Source: Cyclobacteriaceae bacterium (GTDB taxonomy: Bacteria > Bacteroidota > Bacteroidia > Cytophagales > Cyclobacteriaceae). Taken from it: a stretch of 64,000 nucleotides of DNA. A model generated the notes under the pieces. It had not been told where the DNA came from. It saw nothing but the letters and a program-made list of their open reading frames with translations, and searched no databases. Below, in pieces: positions 24,297 to 33,788 of this stretch. Position 1 is the first letter of the stretch. Every line of letters begins with the position of its first letter. The position numbers were made by a program, and so were the translations under genes. The stretch spans positions 1-64,000 of the forward strand of contig JAOUDZ010000013.1 in NCBI GenBank assembly GCA_029858965.1, read 5' to 3'.

Positions 24297-25637
24297 CTAT
24301 GCCCGATCAAATAATAATCTTTCGCCTGTTTTACTTTCGTTAAAGAGACCGTCAGAATAAGCAAGATGCCCTGATACAAATGTCTGGCTTACCTTTGATT
24401 TCAGGGTAGTTCCCTCGAAAGGTGACCATCCGCATTTTGAAAGGATATTATCTTTTGTGATTTGCCAGGCATTATTCAGATCAACCAAAACCAAATCCGC
24501 AAAATATCCTTCGCGGATAAAGCCCCTGTTCTCGACCTGAAATAATATACCAGGGTTGTGACTCATTTTCTGAACAATCTTTTCAATGCTTATTTTCCTC
24601 TGATGGTAGAACTCAAGCATAGCGACAAGGCTGTGTTGAATGAGGGGGCCACCCGAAGGCGCCTTGAAATACGTGTTTTGCTTTTCGTCCCAGGTATGGG
24701 GAGCATGATCTGTGGCGATTACATCTATCCGGTCATTCAGCACCGCATTGAAAATTTCCCGTTGATCGTTTGCGGTCTTAATAGCGGGGTTCCATTTGAT
24801 CAAAGTACCTAGTCGTTGGTAATCGGTATCATTAAACCATAGATGGTGGATGCATGCCTCAGCCGTGATTTTCTTTTTTTCAAGTGGTATTGCGTTATCA
24901 AAAAGGGATATCTCTTTTGCCGTAGAGATATGCAAAATGTGGAGGCGTGTTCCATGTTTTTTTGCCAATGCAACCGCGGATGATGATGATAAATAGCATG
25001 CCTCTTCACTTCTGATCAGGGGATGGCATTCAATAGGCACATCTTCCCCGTAACGTTCTTTGTACTGGCCTGAATTCTTACGGATAGTCGGTTCGTGTTC
25101 ACAATGCGTAGCAATTAGCGATGGGAAACGCGAAAAGAATCCCTCCAAAGTTTTAGGGTCATCAACCAATAAATTCCCTGTGGAAGATCCCATAAAGATT
25201 TTCAAACCACATACCTGGCTGATGTCTGTCTTCATCACCTCCTCTAAGTTGTCATTGGAGGCACCGATAAAGAAGGAATAGTTTGCCAGGGATGATTTCG
25301 ATGCAATTTCGTATTTCTGTGCCAGCAGTTCTTGTGTAAAGGCAGGCGGGTTCGTGTTGGGCATCTCCATAAAGCTGGTAACGCCTCCCGCCACGGCAGC
25401 CCTTGATTCAGAATGGATATCGCCTTTGTGTGTCAGACCAGGTTCACGAAAATGCACCTGATCGTCAATTACACCTGGGAGAAGGTATTTTCCTTTGGCG
25501 TCGATTACAAGATCGGCAGGCCGGGATGACAGGTTTGTCCCAATGGCTTCAATGTACTGCCCGGTAATAAAAACATCACCTTCAAAGACCTTACCCTCAT
25601 TGACTATATTTGCGTTAGTTATCAGTTTTGTGTTCAT
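24297..25637 (-). CDS. pyrC: Dihydroorotase (amidohydrolase superfamily)
   Basis: This 446-residue cyclic amidohydrolase converts carbamoyl-aspartate to dihydroorotate in pyrimidine synthesis. Zinc ligands are seen in DDQVHFREPG (HxH-type, here V-H-F-R), the bridging-residue region LKIFMGSSTGN with the Lys, IATHCEHE, LHILHIST and the catalytic Asp in VIATDHAPH. The KIFMGSSTGN stretch is typical of the class I dihydroorotases found in Bacteroidota. Allantoinase is related but less likely. The start at 25637 sits 23 bp from the preferred GTG start of the divergent helicase, so the promoters overlap the other gene. Confidence 0.9.
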   Translation of the reverse strand: MNTKLITNANIVNEGKVFEGDVFITGQYIEAIGTNLSSRPADLVIDAKGKYLLPGVIDDQVHFREPGLTHKGDIHSESRAAVAGGVTSFMEMPNTNPPAFTQELLAQKYEIASKSSLANYSFFIGASNDNLEEVMKTDISQVCGLKIFMGSSTGNLLVDDPKTLEGFFSRFPSLIATHCEHEPTIRKNSGQYKERYGEDVPIECHPLIRSEEACYLSSSSAVALAKKHGTRLHILHISTAKEISLFDNAIPLEKKKITAEACIHHLWFNDTDYQRLGTLIKWNPAIKTANDQREIFNAVLNDRIDVIATDHAPHTWDEKQNTYFKAPSGGPLIQHSLVAMLEFYHQRKISIEKIVQKMSHNPGILFQVENRGFIREGYFADLVLVDLNNAWQITKDNILSKCGWSPFEGTTLKSKVSQTFVSGHLAYSDGLFNESKTGERLLFDRA

Positions 25638-25660
25638 CTAGGGTAAAATTAAAGTCAAAA

Positions 25661-26944
25661 GTGTCAGCAATCACGTCTTTCGGAGGTTTTAATCTCAATA
25701 AGCAGCTTTTGGAAGCTGTAGCCGACCAGGGATTTGGTTCACCAACAGAAGTTCAGCAGAAATGTATACCGATCATTTTAGGTGGCCAGGAAGTAATTGG
25801 CATTGCACAGACTGGCACTGGGAAAACGGCAGCCTATCTTTTGCCGATTTTGATGAAAGTAAAATACGCCCAAGGGGACGAACCGCGTGCGCTCATTCTG
25901 GCGCCAACAAAGGAACTAACGATACAGATTTCAGAACATGCGCTGGCGCTGGCAAAGTATATGGATCTCCGGATTTTGCCGATTTATGGTGGCATTGGAC
26001 CAAAGACACAGATTGAAATGATTAGAAAGGGATTGGATATTGTGATCGCTACACCGGGACGCTTTTTGGAATTATACAGCAAGGGTGAGTTTCCTACGAG
26101 TCAAATAAAATTTCTTGTTTTGGATGAAGCGGATCGCATGATGGATATGGGATTCATGCATCAGTTGAGAAAAATTCTGGAAGTCGTACCAACCAAACGG
26201 CAGAACCTTTTGTTTTCAGCAACTTTTTCAGAGCGGGTAGAAAAATTATCGGAGGAGTTCCTGGAGTTCCCGATTAAAATTGAGGTTACTCCGCAGGCCA
26301 CTGCTGCCACACAGGTCGAACAGGAAATCTACCATTTGCCGAATCGCAAGACAAAGATGAATTTTCTCGAATATTTGCTGCAAGATAGAGAAGTGTATAA
26401 TCGGGTGATGATCTTTACCCGCACCAAAGAGGTGGCCAACAACGTTTTTCATTTTCTTGAACGAAGAGAACTCGGGCCTGTAAAGGTTATTCATTCCAAC
26501 AAAGGCCAGAATAGCCGAATCAATGCGGTTACTGAATTCAAAGAGGGGAAACTTCGCATTTTAGTTTCAACAGATGTTACGGCGCGAGGTATTGATGTCA
26601 CGAAGGTTTCACATGTTATAAATTTTGACGTTCCGGTGTTGCACGAAGACTATGTGCATCGCATAGGCAGAACAGGACGGGCCTTTCAGGAAGGAAAGGC
26701 CATAACCTTCGCTACTGTAGCTGAACTTTATCACATCGAGAAAATTGAAAGACTAATACGCGAGAAAATTCCTGTGAAGAAATTGCCGGATGGTTTAGAG
26801 ATAACAAAGACCCCGTTTGCTGAAACTCAGGCGATGGCTTTGGATATGGATTGGCAAAAAAGGAAGGATGATCCTGAATTTAAGGGCGCATTTCATGAGA
26901 AGAAAAAAAATAAAACCTCTGCGTTGCACAAAAGACGCACATGA
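25661..26944 (+). CDS. DEAD-box ATP-dependent RNA helicase
   Basis: The protein has 427 residues from a GTG at 25661; the track starts at a TTG at 25628 that overlaps dihydroorotase, and the GTG start fits better with the usual short leader before the Q motif. The motifs are in order: FGSPTEVQQKCIP (Q motif), AQTGTGKT (I), PTKEL (Ia), TPGRF (Ib), VLDEADRM (II, DEAD), FSATF (III), the helicase C domain with MIFTRTKEVA, STDVTARGID (V) and HRIGRTGR (VI). The C-terminal tail is short and basic, as in small RhlE-like proteins. It is likely involved in ribosome assembly or RNA turnover. Confidence 0.94.
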   Translation: MSAITSFGGFNLNKQLLEAVADQGFGSPTEVQQKCIPIILGGQEVIGIAQTGTGKTAAYLLPILMKVKYAQGDEPRALILAPTKELTIQISEHALALAKYMDLRILPIYGGIGPKTQIEMIRKGLDIVIATPGRFLELYSKGEFPTSQIKFLVLDEADRMMDMGFMHQLRKILEVVPTKRQNLLFSATFSERVEKLSEEFLEFPIKIEVTPQATAATQVEQEIYHLPNRKTKMNFLEYLLQDREVYNRVMIFTRTKEVANNVFHFLERRELGPVKVIHSNKGQNSRINAVTEFKEGKLRILVSTDVTARGIDVTKVSHVINFDVPVLHEDYVHRIGRTGRAFQEGKAITFATVAELYHIEKIERLIREKIPVKKLPDGLEITKTPFAETQAMALDMDWQKRKDDPEFKGAFHEKKKNKTSALHKRRT

Positions 26945-26949
26945 CGGAC

Positions 26950-27672
26950 TTACAAACTCATCAAATCCTTGAACTTAGCAGCCTGCCTTCGGCTAACCTC
27001 AACTTTGTCTCCTCCCCGAAGTTTCACCATCAGGCCTCCGTTAAACCAGGGCTCTATTCCTTCAACCCAGCTGAGGTTGACGATATGTTTTCTGCTGGCA
27101 CGGAAGAAAGCCCGTTCATCTAACTTCTCGTCCAGGGCATTTAGTGATTTATGAATCATTGGCCTGTTGTTATCAAAGTAAACTTTGATATAGTTCCCGT
27201 CCGATTCGAATAGCCGTACATTGGTGAGCGTAACAAACCAGCAGCGGTCACCGTCTTTAACAAATACCTGGTCCTGAAGGCCAAGCTTTTTTTCCGGACC
27301 GCGAATGGCGGCGAGCTTAGCGCGTTCTTTGTCGGCGAGCTTTGAAACCGCTTCCGCCAGTCGTTCAGGCTGGATTGGCTTTAATAAATAATCCAACGCA
27401 TTTACTTCAAATGCTTTTAAGGCAAATTCGTCATAGGCGGTGGTAAAAATTACCAGTGGAATTGCGTCAAGCTCCTCCAATAACTCAAATCCGGTTTTTC
27501 CCGGCATTTGGATATCTAAAAATAATAGATCAGGGTTCAGATCATTTATTAATTGAGTTGCTTCCTCTGCGTTCATCGCTTCTCCTACCACTTCTATGCT
27601 GGGATGTTCTTCCAATAACTTGATCAGTTCTTTGCGGGCTAGGCGTTCATCATCTACGATTAATGCTCTCAT
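26950..27672 (-). CDS. LytTR-type response regulator
   Basis: A 240-residue regulator. The receiver (about 1-120) has VDDERLAR, phospho-acceptor Asp in DLLFLDIQMPGKTG, IFTTAYDEFALKAF and YLLKPIQPERL. The C-terminal LytTR DNA-binding domain (about 140-238) has VRLFESDGNYIKVYF and FRASRKHIVNLSWVEGIEPW. It overlaps the sensor kinase gene by 23 bp, so the two form one two-component system. It is convergent with the helicase gene, with 5 bp between the stop codons. Confidence 0.95.
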   Translation of the reverse strand: MRALIVDDERLARKELIKLLEEHPSIEVVGEAMNAEEATQLINDLNPDLLFLDIQMPGKTGFELLEELDAIPLVIFTTAYDEFALKAFEVNALDYLLKPIQPERLAEAVSKLADKERAKLAAIRGPEKKLGLQDQVFVKDGDRCWFVTLTNVRLFESDGNYIKVYFDNNRPMIHKSLNALDEKLDERAFFRASRKHIVNLSWVEGIEPWFNGGLMVKLRGGDKVEVSRRQAAKFKDLMSL

Positions 27673-28708
27673 GGCTGTTGTTTTGTGGAATTACTAGTTC
27701 GGTAAGTACAAAATTATTGTTTTCATTCACAATCTTAAAAGAAGCATCATCGCCGTAAATAAGTTTCAGTCGCTGTACGGTATTTTTTAACCCCAGTCCC
27801 GACTGGCTTCTTTTTACCCCATTTACCATATGACCACTGTTCCGGATATGAATTCTCAATTGATGGTTGACGACGTCTGTTTTCAGCTGAATGATACCCC
27901 CCTGTGTCAGTTTTGATATACCATGTTTAATGCCATTCTCAACCAACGTCTGGATCATCAAGGGCGGTACCAGGAATTGTTGAGAATCAGGATGGATATC
28001 AAATTCTGTTTTCAGACGTTCTTCAAAGCGGATACTCTCCAGACCAAGATAATCTTTCACAATTTTTAATTCGTCTTCAAATTTTGTTAGTCCTTTCTTT
28101 TCTGTTGCCAATGAATTTCTCAGAATATTTGAAAGCTGGTTGATTGCTTGCTTTGATTTCTTTGGGTTTTCGTCCACCAATGCGCGGATACTATTCAATG
28201 CGTTGAAGATAAAGTGTGGATTGAGTTGTGATTTCAAATTATTCAGCTCGATTCCAATCATGGAAGCTTCATACTTTAGCGACTTGTTGTAGCGATCAAA
28301 GTAATGGTGGGTAAAGTAGAATACAGTCCACAGGAAAAAGAGAATAAAGTAAAAGGAAGATTGTCCAAGAATTTGCTGAATATCAAAAGCCGTGCTGGGA
28401 TTGAACAGCCTGCCCAACATTAGGTTTACCGGGATGCGAAGAAAATAGACCATTAACCCCATCGAGAATACAGCAACGAAAACTCTGGGTATTAATTTGT
28501 GCATCGGAAGGTAAAGCCACTTCCAACGAATAAGGATGATTCTAAATCCGTGCGTGGCAATCAAACACAAAAATGCTTCGACCAGAAGGAATATGATACG
28601 CTTTGGGGTTATGCCATCGGAAGCCATGTAGCTGGTTGCAATTTGCACGAGTGCATATAGTAGCCAGCCTCCGATCTGTAATGCAACATATATTGCGTGC
28701 CTGTTCAC
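27650..28708 (-). CDS. LytS-like sensor histidine kinase (His_kinase family)
   Basis: The 352-residue kinase has four hydrophobic segments in the first 135 residues (for example VALQIGGWLLYALVQIATSY and SFYFILFFLWTVFYF), then the His_kinase domain with the phospho-acceptor in NNLKSQLNPHFIFNALNSIRAL. The ATPase part has PPLMIQTLVENGIKHGI (N box) and SGLGLKNTVQRLKLIYG (G box). No extracellular sensor domain is seen, so the signal is probably in or near the membrane. Its stop overlaps the regulator start; the regulator is the obvious partner. Confidence 0.95.
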   Translation of the reverse strand: MNRHAIYVALQIGGWLLYALVQIATSYMASDGITPKRIIFLLVEAFLCLIATHGFRIILIRWKWLYLPMHKLIPRVFVAVFSMGLMVYFLRIPVNLMLGRLFNPSTAFDIQQILGQSSFYFILFFLWTVFYFTHHYFDRYNKSLKYEASMIGIELNNLKSQLNPHFIFNALNSIRALVDENPKKSKQAINQLSNILRNSLATEKKGLTKFEDELKIVKDYLGLESIRFEERLKTEFDIHPDSQQFLVPPLMIQTLVENGIKHGISKLTQGGIIQLKTDVVNHQLRIHIRNSGHMVNGVKRSQSGLGLKNTVQRLKLIYGDDASFKIVNENNNFVLTELVIPQNNSHESINRR

Positions 28709-28770
28709 CTTGTCTTTTCTATATTAACTTTGGATGCCGGGTTTGTGTCGGAGATCTTTTAGTTGGATTG

Positions 28771-29019
28771 CTACAGGAACCTAAATTGAAGGAGGTACAG
28801 AAACAAAACGCCTGCCGTAATGATAAGTCCCCATGTGATGATCACCAGGATCTTCTTATGGCTGGTAAACTTCGGTTCTGTAGCCAATGTATTAAAAATA
28901 AAGGCAGCTCCAGCCACTATATAAAGGGAAGCTTCAAGAGAATTCTTCTTGACAAGTTGATAAATCCCTACAGCAAGGAAAATGATTCCGAAGAAATATT
29001 GTCGTGTATGTGCATTCAT
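28771..29019 (-). CDS. Small three-helix membrane protein
   Basis: The 82-residue protein has three hydrophobic segments (YFFGIIFLAVGIYQLV, SLYIVAGAAFIFNTL, ILVIITWGLIITAGVLFLYLL) and basic loops. I do not recognise the family; such proteins are common in Cytophagales genomes. It lies upstream of the LytS gene on the same strand, with a 62-bp spacer, so a shared transcript is possible. Confidence 0.65.
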   Translation of the reverse strand: MNAHTRQYFFGIIFLAVGIYQLVKKNSLEASLYIVAGAAFIFNTLATEPKFTSHKKILVIITWGLIITAGVLFLYLLQFRFL

Positions 29020-29097
29020 GTGGCAGTTTCTGGATGCAAGCTACTTTCTTCCTCGCTAAAATTGTAGTTCAAATGCGATTTTCTCGGAGAGAATAGG

Positions 29098-31944
29098 TTA
29101 CCGTAATTCTTGCTTCAAAAAACGACCCGTATAGCTCGCTGGATTTCTTGAAACTTCCTCGGGGGTACCAATTGCGATAATCCTTCCTCCTTTTTCTCCA
29201 CCTTCCGGCCCCAGGTCAACAATATAATCTGCCGATTTGATTACATCCATATTATGTTCAATTACCAAAACCGTGTTGCCTTTGCTGACCAGTCTCTGAA
29301 GAACATCTAACAAGTGCGCAATGTCCTGAAAGTGAAGTCCGGTAGTGGGCTCATCGAGAATGTAAAACGTTTTTCCGGTATCTCGCTTCGAAAGTTCAGT
29401 GGCGAGTTTAACGCGTTGTGCTTCTCCGCCCGAAAGGGTTGTGGCATGCTGGCCCAGAGAGATATACCCCAGTCCAACCTCGCTTAAGGTTTGGATTTTA
29501 CGCAGGATCTTGGGTTGATTTTCGAAAAAAGAAACCGCCTCCTCCACGGTCATGTCGAGAACATCGCTAATGGATTTCCCCTTGAAACGAACCTCCAATG
29601 TTTCCCGGTTGTACCGTTTCCCTTTGCACGTTTCACAGGGAACATGGACATCTGGAAGGAACTCCATTTCAATTAACCGCAATCCGGCGCCTTCACATGT
29701 TTCACAACGCCCACCTTTAACGTTGAAAGAGAATCGACCGGTTTTATAGCCCCTGATTTTAGATTCCGGTAGTTGTGCAAACAAGTCCCGGATGTCAGTG
29801 AAAACGCCCGTATACGTGGCGGGATTAGAACGTGGGGTTCTCCCGATTGGCGATTGATCAACCTCAATGACCTTATCGATATGATCTAGTCCCTCCACTT
29901 TTTTGAAGGGTAAGGGTTCTGTTCGGGACCTGTAGAAATGCCTGTTCAGAATAGGGAAAAGTGTGTCGTGTATAAGTGTGGACTTTCCGCTTCCTGAAAC
30001 GCCGGTAATGCAGGTAAGCACGCCCAATGGAATTTCAAAGTCAACATTTTTCAGGTTGTTGCCACTGGCCTTCGTCAGGCGCATTTTTGTGCCGTTTCCA
30101 GTCCTTCTTTTTTCCGAAAAGCGTATCTTGATTTCACCATTGAGGTATTTTGATGTTGTACTGTTTCCTTTTCGAAAGGTTTCAGGGTCGCCCTCAGCGA
30201 CAACATGGCCTCCATGGCGGCCAGCACCCGGTCCGATATCTAGAATGTAATCCGAGGCAAGCATCATCTCTTTGTCGTGCTCTACCACAATGACAGAATT
30301 CCCCAAGTCGCGCAAATCTTTTAGGGCCTTGATAAGTTTTACGTTGTCCCGCGCATGGAGTCCAATGCTGGGCTCATCAAGAATATAGAGTACGCCAACG
30401 AGTTGCGTTCCTATTTGCGTAGCCAGACGGATGCGCTGTGATTCGCCACCACTCAATGTTCGAATGGGGCGATTGAGATTCAAATAATCAAGACCTACGT
30501 CCAATAAGAAACCGATTCGTTTTCTAATTTCTTTTAATACTTCAGCGGCGATCAGCCGCTGTTTTTCATTGAGCCTGTTCTCCAATCCTTCAAACCATTT
30601 CTGCAATGAGGTGATGTCCAGTACTGCTAACTCGGCAATATTCTTATTGTCGAGTTTGAAATGGAGGGACTCTTTTTTTAACCGTGCGCCATTGCAAGCC
30701 GGGCAAATGCTGGAGATTGTAAAATCCTCAACCCACTTTTTGATGGCTTCTGATCCCTCCTCCCGCTGTTTTTCAAGAAAGCTGATTATTCCTTCAAATT
30801 TGGTATTCCATTCAGTGCCTGGGTATTTGACGGAGGGCACGGCAACAGGCTCATCATCTCCATAGAGCAGCACGTTGATGACGTCCTTTGGAATATCCCT
30901 AATCCGGGTACCCAGCGTTAGTTTATGCCGTTTCAGTATTGCCTGAATCTTTTTGAAAATCCATATATCGCGATACTCCCCCAGGGGTAAGATTCCGCCG
31001 CGGCTTATGCTCAGTGCTTTGTCGGGTATGACTGATGCCTCTGTAATCTCTTCGATTTGCCCTAATCCATTGCAGGCGGGGCAGGCGCCGTATGGCGAAT
31101 TGAATGAAAATGTATTAGGTGCCGGCTCTTCGTAGGACAACCCTGTCTTTGGGTCCATCAGAAACTTTGAAAAATGATGAATTTTCCCATTTTCCTCCAT
31201 CACCATCATCACCCCTTTGCCTTCCTTTAGGGATTTACTAATGGACTGTCCGATGCGCACACGGTCTTTGTGATCTACAACGATACGGTCCATAATGATT
31301 TCAATATCGTGAATCTTGTATCGGTCAACCTGCATTTTAGCAGTGATATCCTTGATTTCGCCGTCAATACGAACTTTTGTATATCCCGATTTTCGGATTT
31401 GCTGAAAGAGTTCGCGGTAATGACCTTTCCTTCCCTTAACTACGGGCGACAGCACAATGAGCCTTTTGGCTTTGAAATGCTGAAGCAACGTATCTAGTAT
31501 TTGATCCTCAGATTGCCGAACCATTCTATCACCGGATTGATACGAAAAGGCTTCACCGGCACGCGCGTATAACAGGCGCATGAAATCATAGATTTCGGTA
31601 ACGGTGCCAACCGTCGACCTGGGGTTACGCGAAGTAGTTTTTTGCTCAATTGATATTACAGGACTAAGTCCATTTATCTTATCTACGTCAGGCCTTTCGA
31701 GATTGCCCATAAAGCTACGCGCATAGGCAGAGAAACTCTCCATATACCTGCGCTGGCCTTCGGCGTATATTGTGTCAAATGCAAGCGAGGATTTCCCACT
31801 GCCGCTAATGCCTGTAATAACAATGAGTTTATTGCGGGGAAAGCTTACGTTGATATTCTTGAGATTATGTTCTCGCGCACCAATAATTTCGATGATGTCG
31901 CGTCCGGTTGTGTCGACTAATATTTTTGCTGTTGCTTTGGTCAT
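29098..31944 (-). CDS. uvrA: Excinuclease ABC subunit A
   Basis: A 948-residue UvrA, full length. It has two ABC ATPase modules: Walker A GISGSGKSSLAFDT and GVSGSGKSTLIHDT, signatures LSGGESQRIRLATQIG and LSGGEAQRVKLATEL, and Walker B YILDEPSIGLHARD and YILDEPTTGLHFQD. Zinc-binding Cys pairs are at CPACNGLG/CPACNGARLK and CETCEGAG/CETCKGKRYN. UvrA scans DNA for bulky lesions and loads UvrB. No uvrB or uvrC is adjacent. It is the most strongly conserved gene in this part of the window. Confidence 0.98.
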   Translation of the reverse strand: MTKATAKILVDTTGRDIIEIIGAREHNLKNINVSFPRNKLIVITGISGSGKSSLAFDTIYAEGQRRYMESFSAYARSFMGNLERPDVDKINGLSPVISIEQKTTSRNPRSTVGTVTEIYDFMRLLYARAGEAFSYQSGDRMVRQSEDQILDTLLQHFKAKRLIVLSPVVKGRKGHYRELFQQIRKSGYTKVRIDGEIKDITAKMQVDRYKIHDIEIIMDRIVVDHKDRVRIGQSISKSLKEGKGVMMVMEENGKIHHFSKFLMDPKTGLSYEEPAPNTFSFNSPYGACPACNGLGQIEEITEASVIPDKALSISRGGILPLGEYRDIWIFKKIQAILKRHKLTLGTRIRDIPKDVINVLLYGDDEPVAVPSVKYPGTEWNTKFEGIISFLEKQREEGSEAIKKWVEDFTISSICPACNGARLKKESLHFKLDNKNIAELAVLDITSLQKWFEGLENRLNEKQRLIAAEVLKEIRKRIGFLLDVGLDYLNLNRPIRTLSGGESQRIRLATQIGTQLVGVLYILDEPSIGLHARDNVKLIKALKDLRDLGNSVIVVEHDKEMMLASDYILDIGPGAGRHGGHVVAEGDPETFRKGNSTTSKYLNGEIKIRFSEKRRTGNGTKMRLTKASGNNLKNVDFEIPLGVLTCITGVSGSGKSTLIHDTLFPILNRHFYRSRTEPLPFKKVEGLDHIDKVIEVDQSPIGRTPRSNPATYTGVFTDIRDLFAQLPESKIRGYKTGRFSFNVKGGRCETCEGAGLRLIEMEFLPDVHVPCETCKGKRYNRETLEVRFKGKSISDVLDMTVEEAVSFFENQPKILRKIQTLSEVGLGYISLGQHATTLSGGEAQRVKLATELSKRDTGKTFYILDEPTTGLHFQDIAHLLDVLQRLVSKGNTVLVIEHNMDVIKSADYIVDLGPEGGEKGGRIIAIGTPEEVSRNPASYTGRFLKQELR

Positions 31945-32044
31945 GTATGGATAATCATGAAGAATACAAAAATGTTCGGCTTATTGTTGCAGTAAAACAA
32001 GAAATATTACTGAAATTATTTCTTGTAACAGAATCGGGTGGACG

Positions 32045-32917
32045 CTAAGGCATTTCTTTTCCTTGTGCAACCTTTAACATCTCAAACCAATCCTGAACTT
32101 CCAGGTGTATCTCTATTGCCTTCGCGCTTTCAGCAATGCGGTCAGGGTTTGTGGTTCCAATTACAGGAAAAATAGAAGATGGATGCTTTAGCAACCATGC
32201 CAGCGCGAGCTGCGCTTCTGTAGCCCCGTACGCCTGCGATTTGGAAAATATCTTCTGCTGGTCATGGCTCAGTAATTTTCCGCCGCCCAGGGGCGACCAT
32301 GCCATGGGAGAAACTTTGTGCTTCATCAACACATCAAGGCTCCCGTCAAAAAGTGCCAGGCTATTCAAAACGGAGATTTCGAGTTGATTGGCAACTAAGG
32401 GAAATGGCAAATAATGCTGCAGCATTTCGAATTGCGTGGCCGTAAAATTAGACACGCCAAAATGACGAACTTTTCCGGTTTTTTTTAAGGCGACAAAGGC
32501 TTCGGCAACTTCGTTTGGATTGAGCAAGGGGTCTGGTCGATGAATTAACAGCAGGTCAATATTGTCGGTACCTAACTTGGTCAGTGAATTATCCACTGAC
32601 CAAAGTATATGTTCCTTTGAGGTATCATAATGCTTTACCCAACTTTTCGGACGCTTTGCAGAAGGGAATTTGATACCGCACTTTGTTACGAGTTCCATCT
32701 TTAGTCTTAATGAAGGATTTTTCTTAAGCACATTTCCGAATATCTCTTCGATACTATGATCACCATAGATGTCTGCATGGTCAAATGTGGTTATGCCAAC
32801 CTCAAGGGATTTCTGAATTAGTTGCGATACCCTTGATTCTGCAATATCCCATCGCCATGCTCCGGCGATAATACGTGAAAATTCAGGGCCATTTTTGTGC
32901 GGTGCCAGGCGTTCCAT
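32045..32917 (-). CDS. Aldo/keto reductase (YdhF-like)
   Basis: This 290-residue (alpha/beta)8 oxidoreductase has the AKR catalytic set: Asp and Tyr in TFDHADIYGDHSIEEIFG, Lys in LVTKCGI and His in LLLIHRPDPL. NADPH-binding residues are in the C-terminal ATEAQLALAWLLKHPSSIFPVIGTTNPDRI. The sequence resembles E. coli YdhF, whose physiological substrate is not settled. It lies 31 bp downstream of the hydrolase gene on the same strand. Confidence 0.92.
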   Translation of the reverse strand: MERLAPHKNGPEFSRIIAGAWRWDIAESRVSQLIQKSLEVGITTFDHADIYGDHSIEEIFGNVLKKNPSLRLKMELVTKCGIKFPSAKRPKSWVKHYDTSKEHILWSVDNSLTKLGTDNIDLLLIHRPDPLLNPNEVAEAFVALKKTGKVRHFGVSNFTATQFEMLQHYLPFPLVANQLEISVLNSLALFDGSLDVLMKHKVSPMAWSPLGGGKLLSHDQQKIFSKSQAYGATEAQLALAWLLKHPSSIFPVIGTTNPDRIAESAKAIEIHLEVQDWFEMLKVAQGKEMP

Positions 32918-32948
32918 TTCTTATAACTTTGGAAATATTGTTTTCAGA

Positions 32949-33710
32949 CTATGCGTTTAACCAACGTGTTGTTATGTCTGCAAATTCTTGTGGTTTTTCA
33001 GCCTGCACCCAGTGGCCGGTTTCCATCGTTTCCAACTGTGCTAACGGAAAAACCCGAGTTATTCGATTCCAGTCGGTATCAGTAATATAGTTTGACCGCG
33101 CACCCCGTATGAAAAGTGCAGGCTTCTCAAAGTTACCATCGACCTGTAAGTCCAGGCCGATGTTGTTCAACTTTTCGCTGATAACTGCTAAATTAATTTT
33201 CCAGACAAATCTGCCATCTGATTTTCGTTGGAGGTTCTTAAGTAGGAATTGGCGGGTGTCAATTTCTTCAATATATTTTGAAAGGATGCTATCTGCTTCA
33301 TTTCGTGATGTTATGGTGTTGATTGGTATTGCCTTCAGTCCCTCTACAATAGAATAATGCTCCAGATCGTAAGCGCGAGGAGAAATGTCAACGACGACTA
33401 ATTTCTTCACTTTTGTTGGATTACTGATTGCAAAGTTCATCGCGGTTTTCCCTCCCATCGAATGGCCAAGGATGAAAGCATCAAAAATCTTGTGATCGTC
33501 AAAAAATTCGCACAGGTCATCCACCATTGACATATAGTCGAACACTTCACTGTGTGGTGAAAGACCATGATTGCGTTGATCCACAGTATAAACTTTAAAC
33601 GTAGTTGAAAAAAGTTTGGCTTGGGTAAGCCAATTATCGGATGAACCAAACAAGCCATGGAGGATGATAAGCGGTTGGCCTTGACCATATTCCCGAAAAA
33701 ATAATTTCAT
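32949..33710 (-). CDS. Alpha/beta hydrolase (YbfF-like esterase)
   Basis: A 253-residue alpha/beta hydrolase. The oxyanion region is HGLFGSSDNW, the nucleophile elbow ILGHSMGGKTAM (Ser), and the catalytic His is near the end (METGHWVQAEKP). The acid is probably in FIRGARSNYITDTDW. It resembles E. coli YbfF, an esterase active on acyl-CoA and short esters, so the natural substrate is open. The aldo/keto reductase follows and may be cotranscribed. Confidence 0.88.
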   Translation of the reverse strand: MKLFFREYGQGQPLIILHGLFGSSDNWLTQAKLFSTTFKVYTVDQRNHGLSPHSEVFDYMSMVDDLCEFFDDHKIFDAFILGHSMGGKTAMNFAISNPTKVKKLVVVDISPRAYDLEHYSIVEGLKAIPINTITSRNEADSILSKYIEEIDTRQFLLKNLQRKSDGRFVWKINLAVISEKLNNIGLDLQVDGNFEKPALFIRGARSNYITDTDWNRITRVFPLAQLETMETGHWVQAEKPQEFADITTRWLNA

Positions 33711-33788
33711 GGGCCAAAAATAGAATTAAGTAGTCAGAAGTCAGAATTTAGAATGCGAGCGGTATATTTGAAGGTTTTAATCTTTGCA

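Noticed and set aside
24161-24379. 72-codon minus-strand ORF next to tRNA-His
   Set aside because: It overlaps the 3' end of dihydroorotase and the tRNA promoter and has no protein-like features; it is a shadow.
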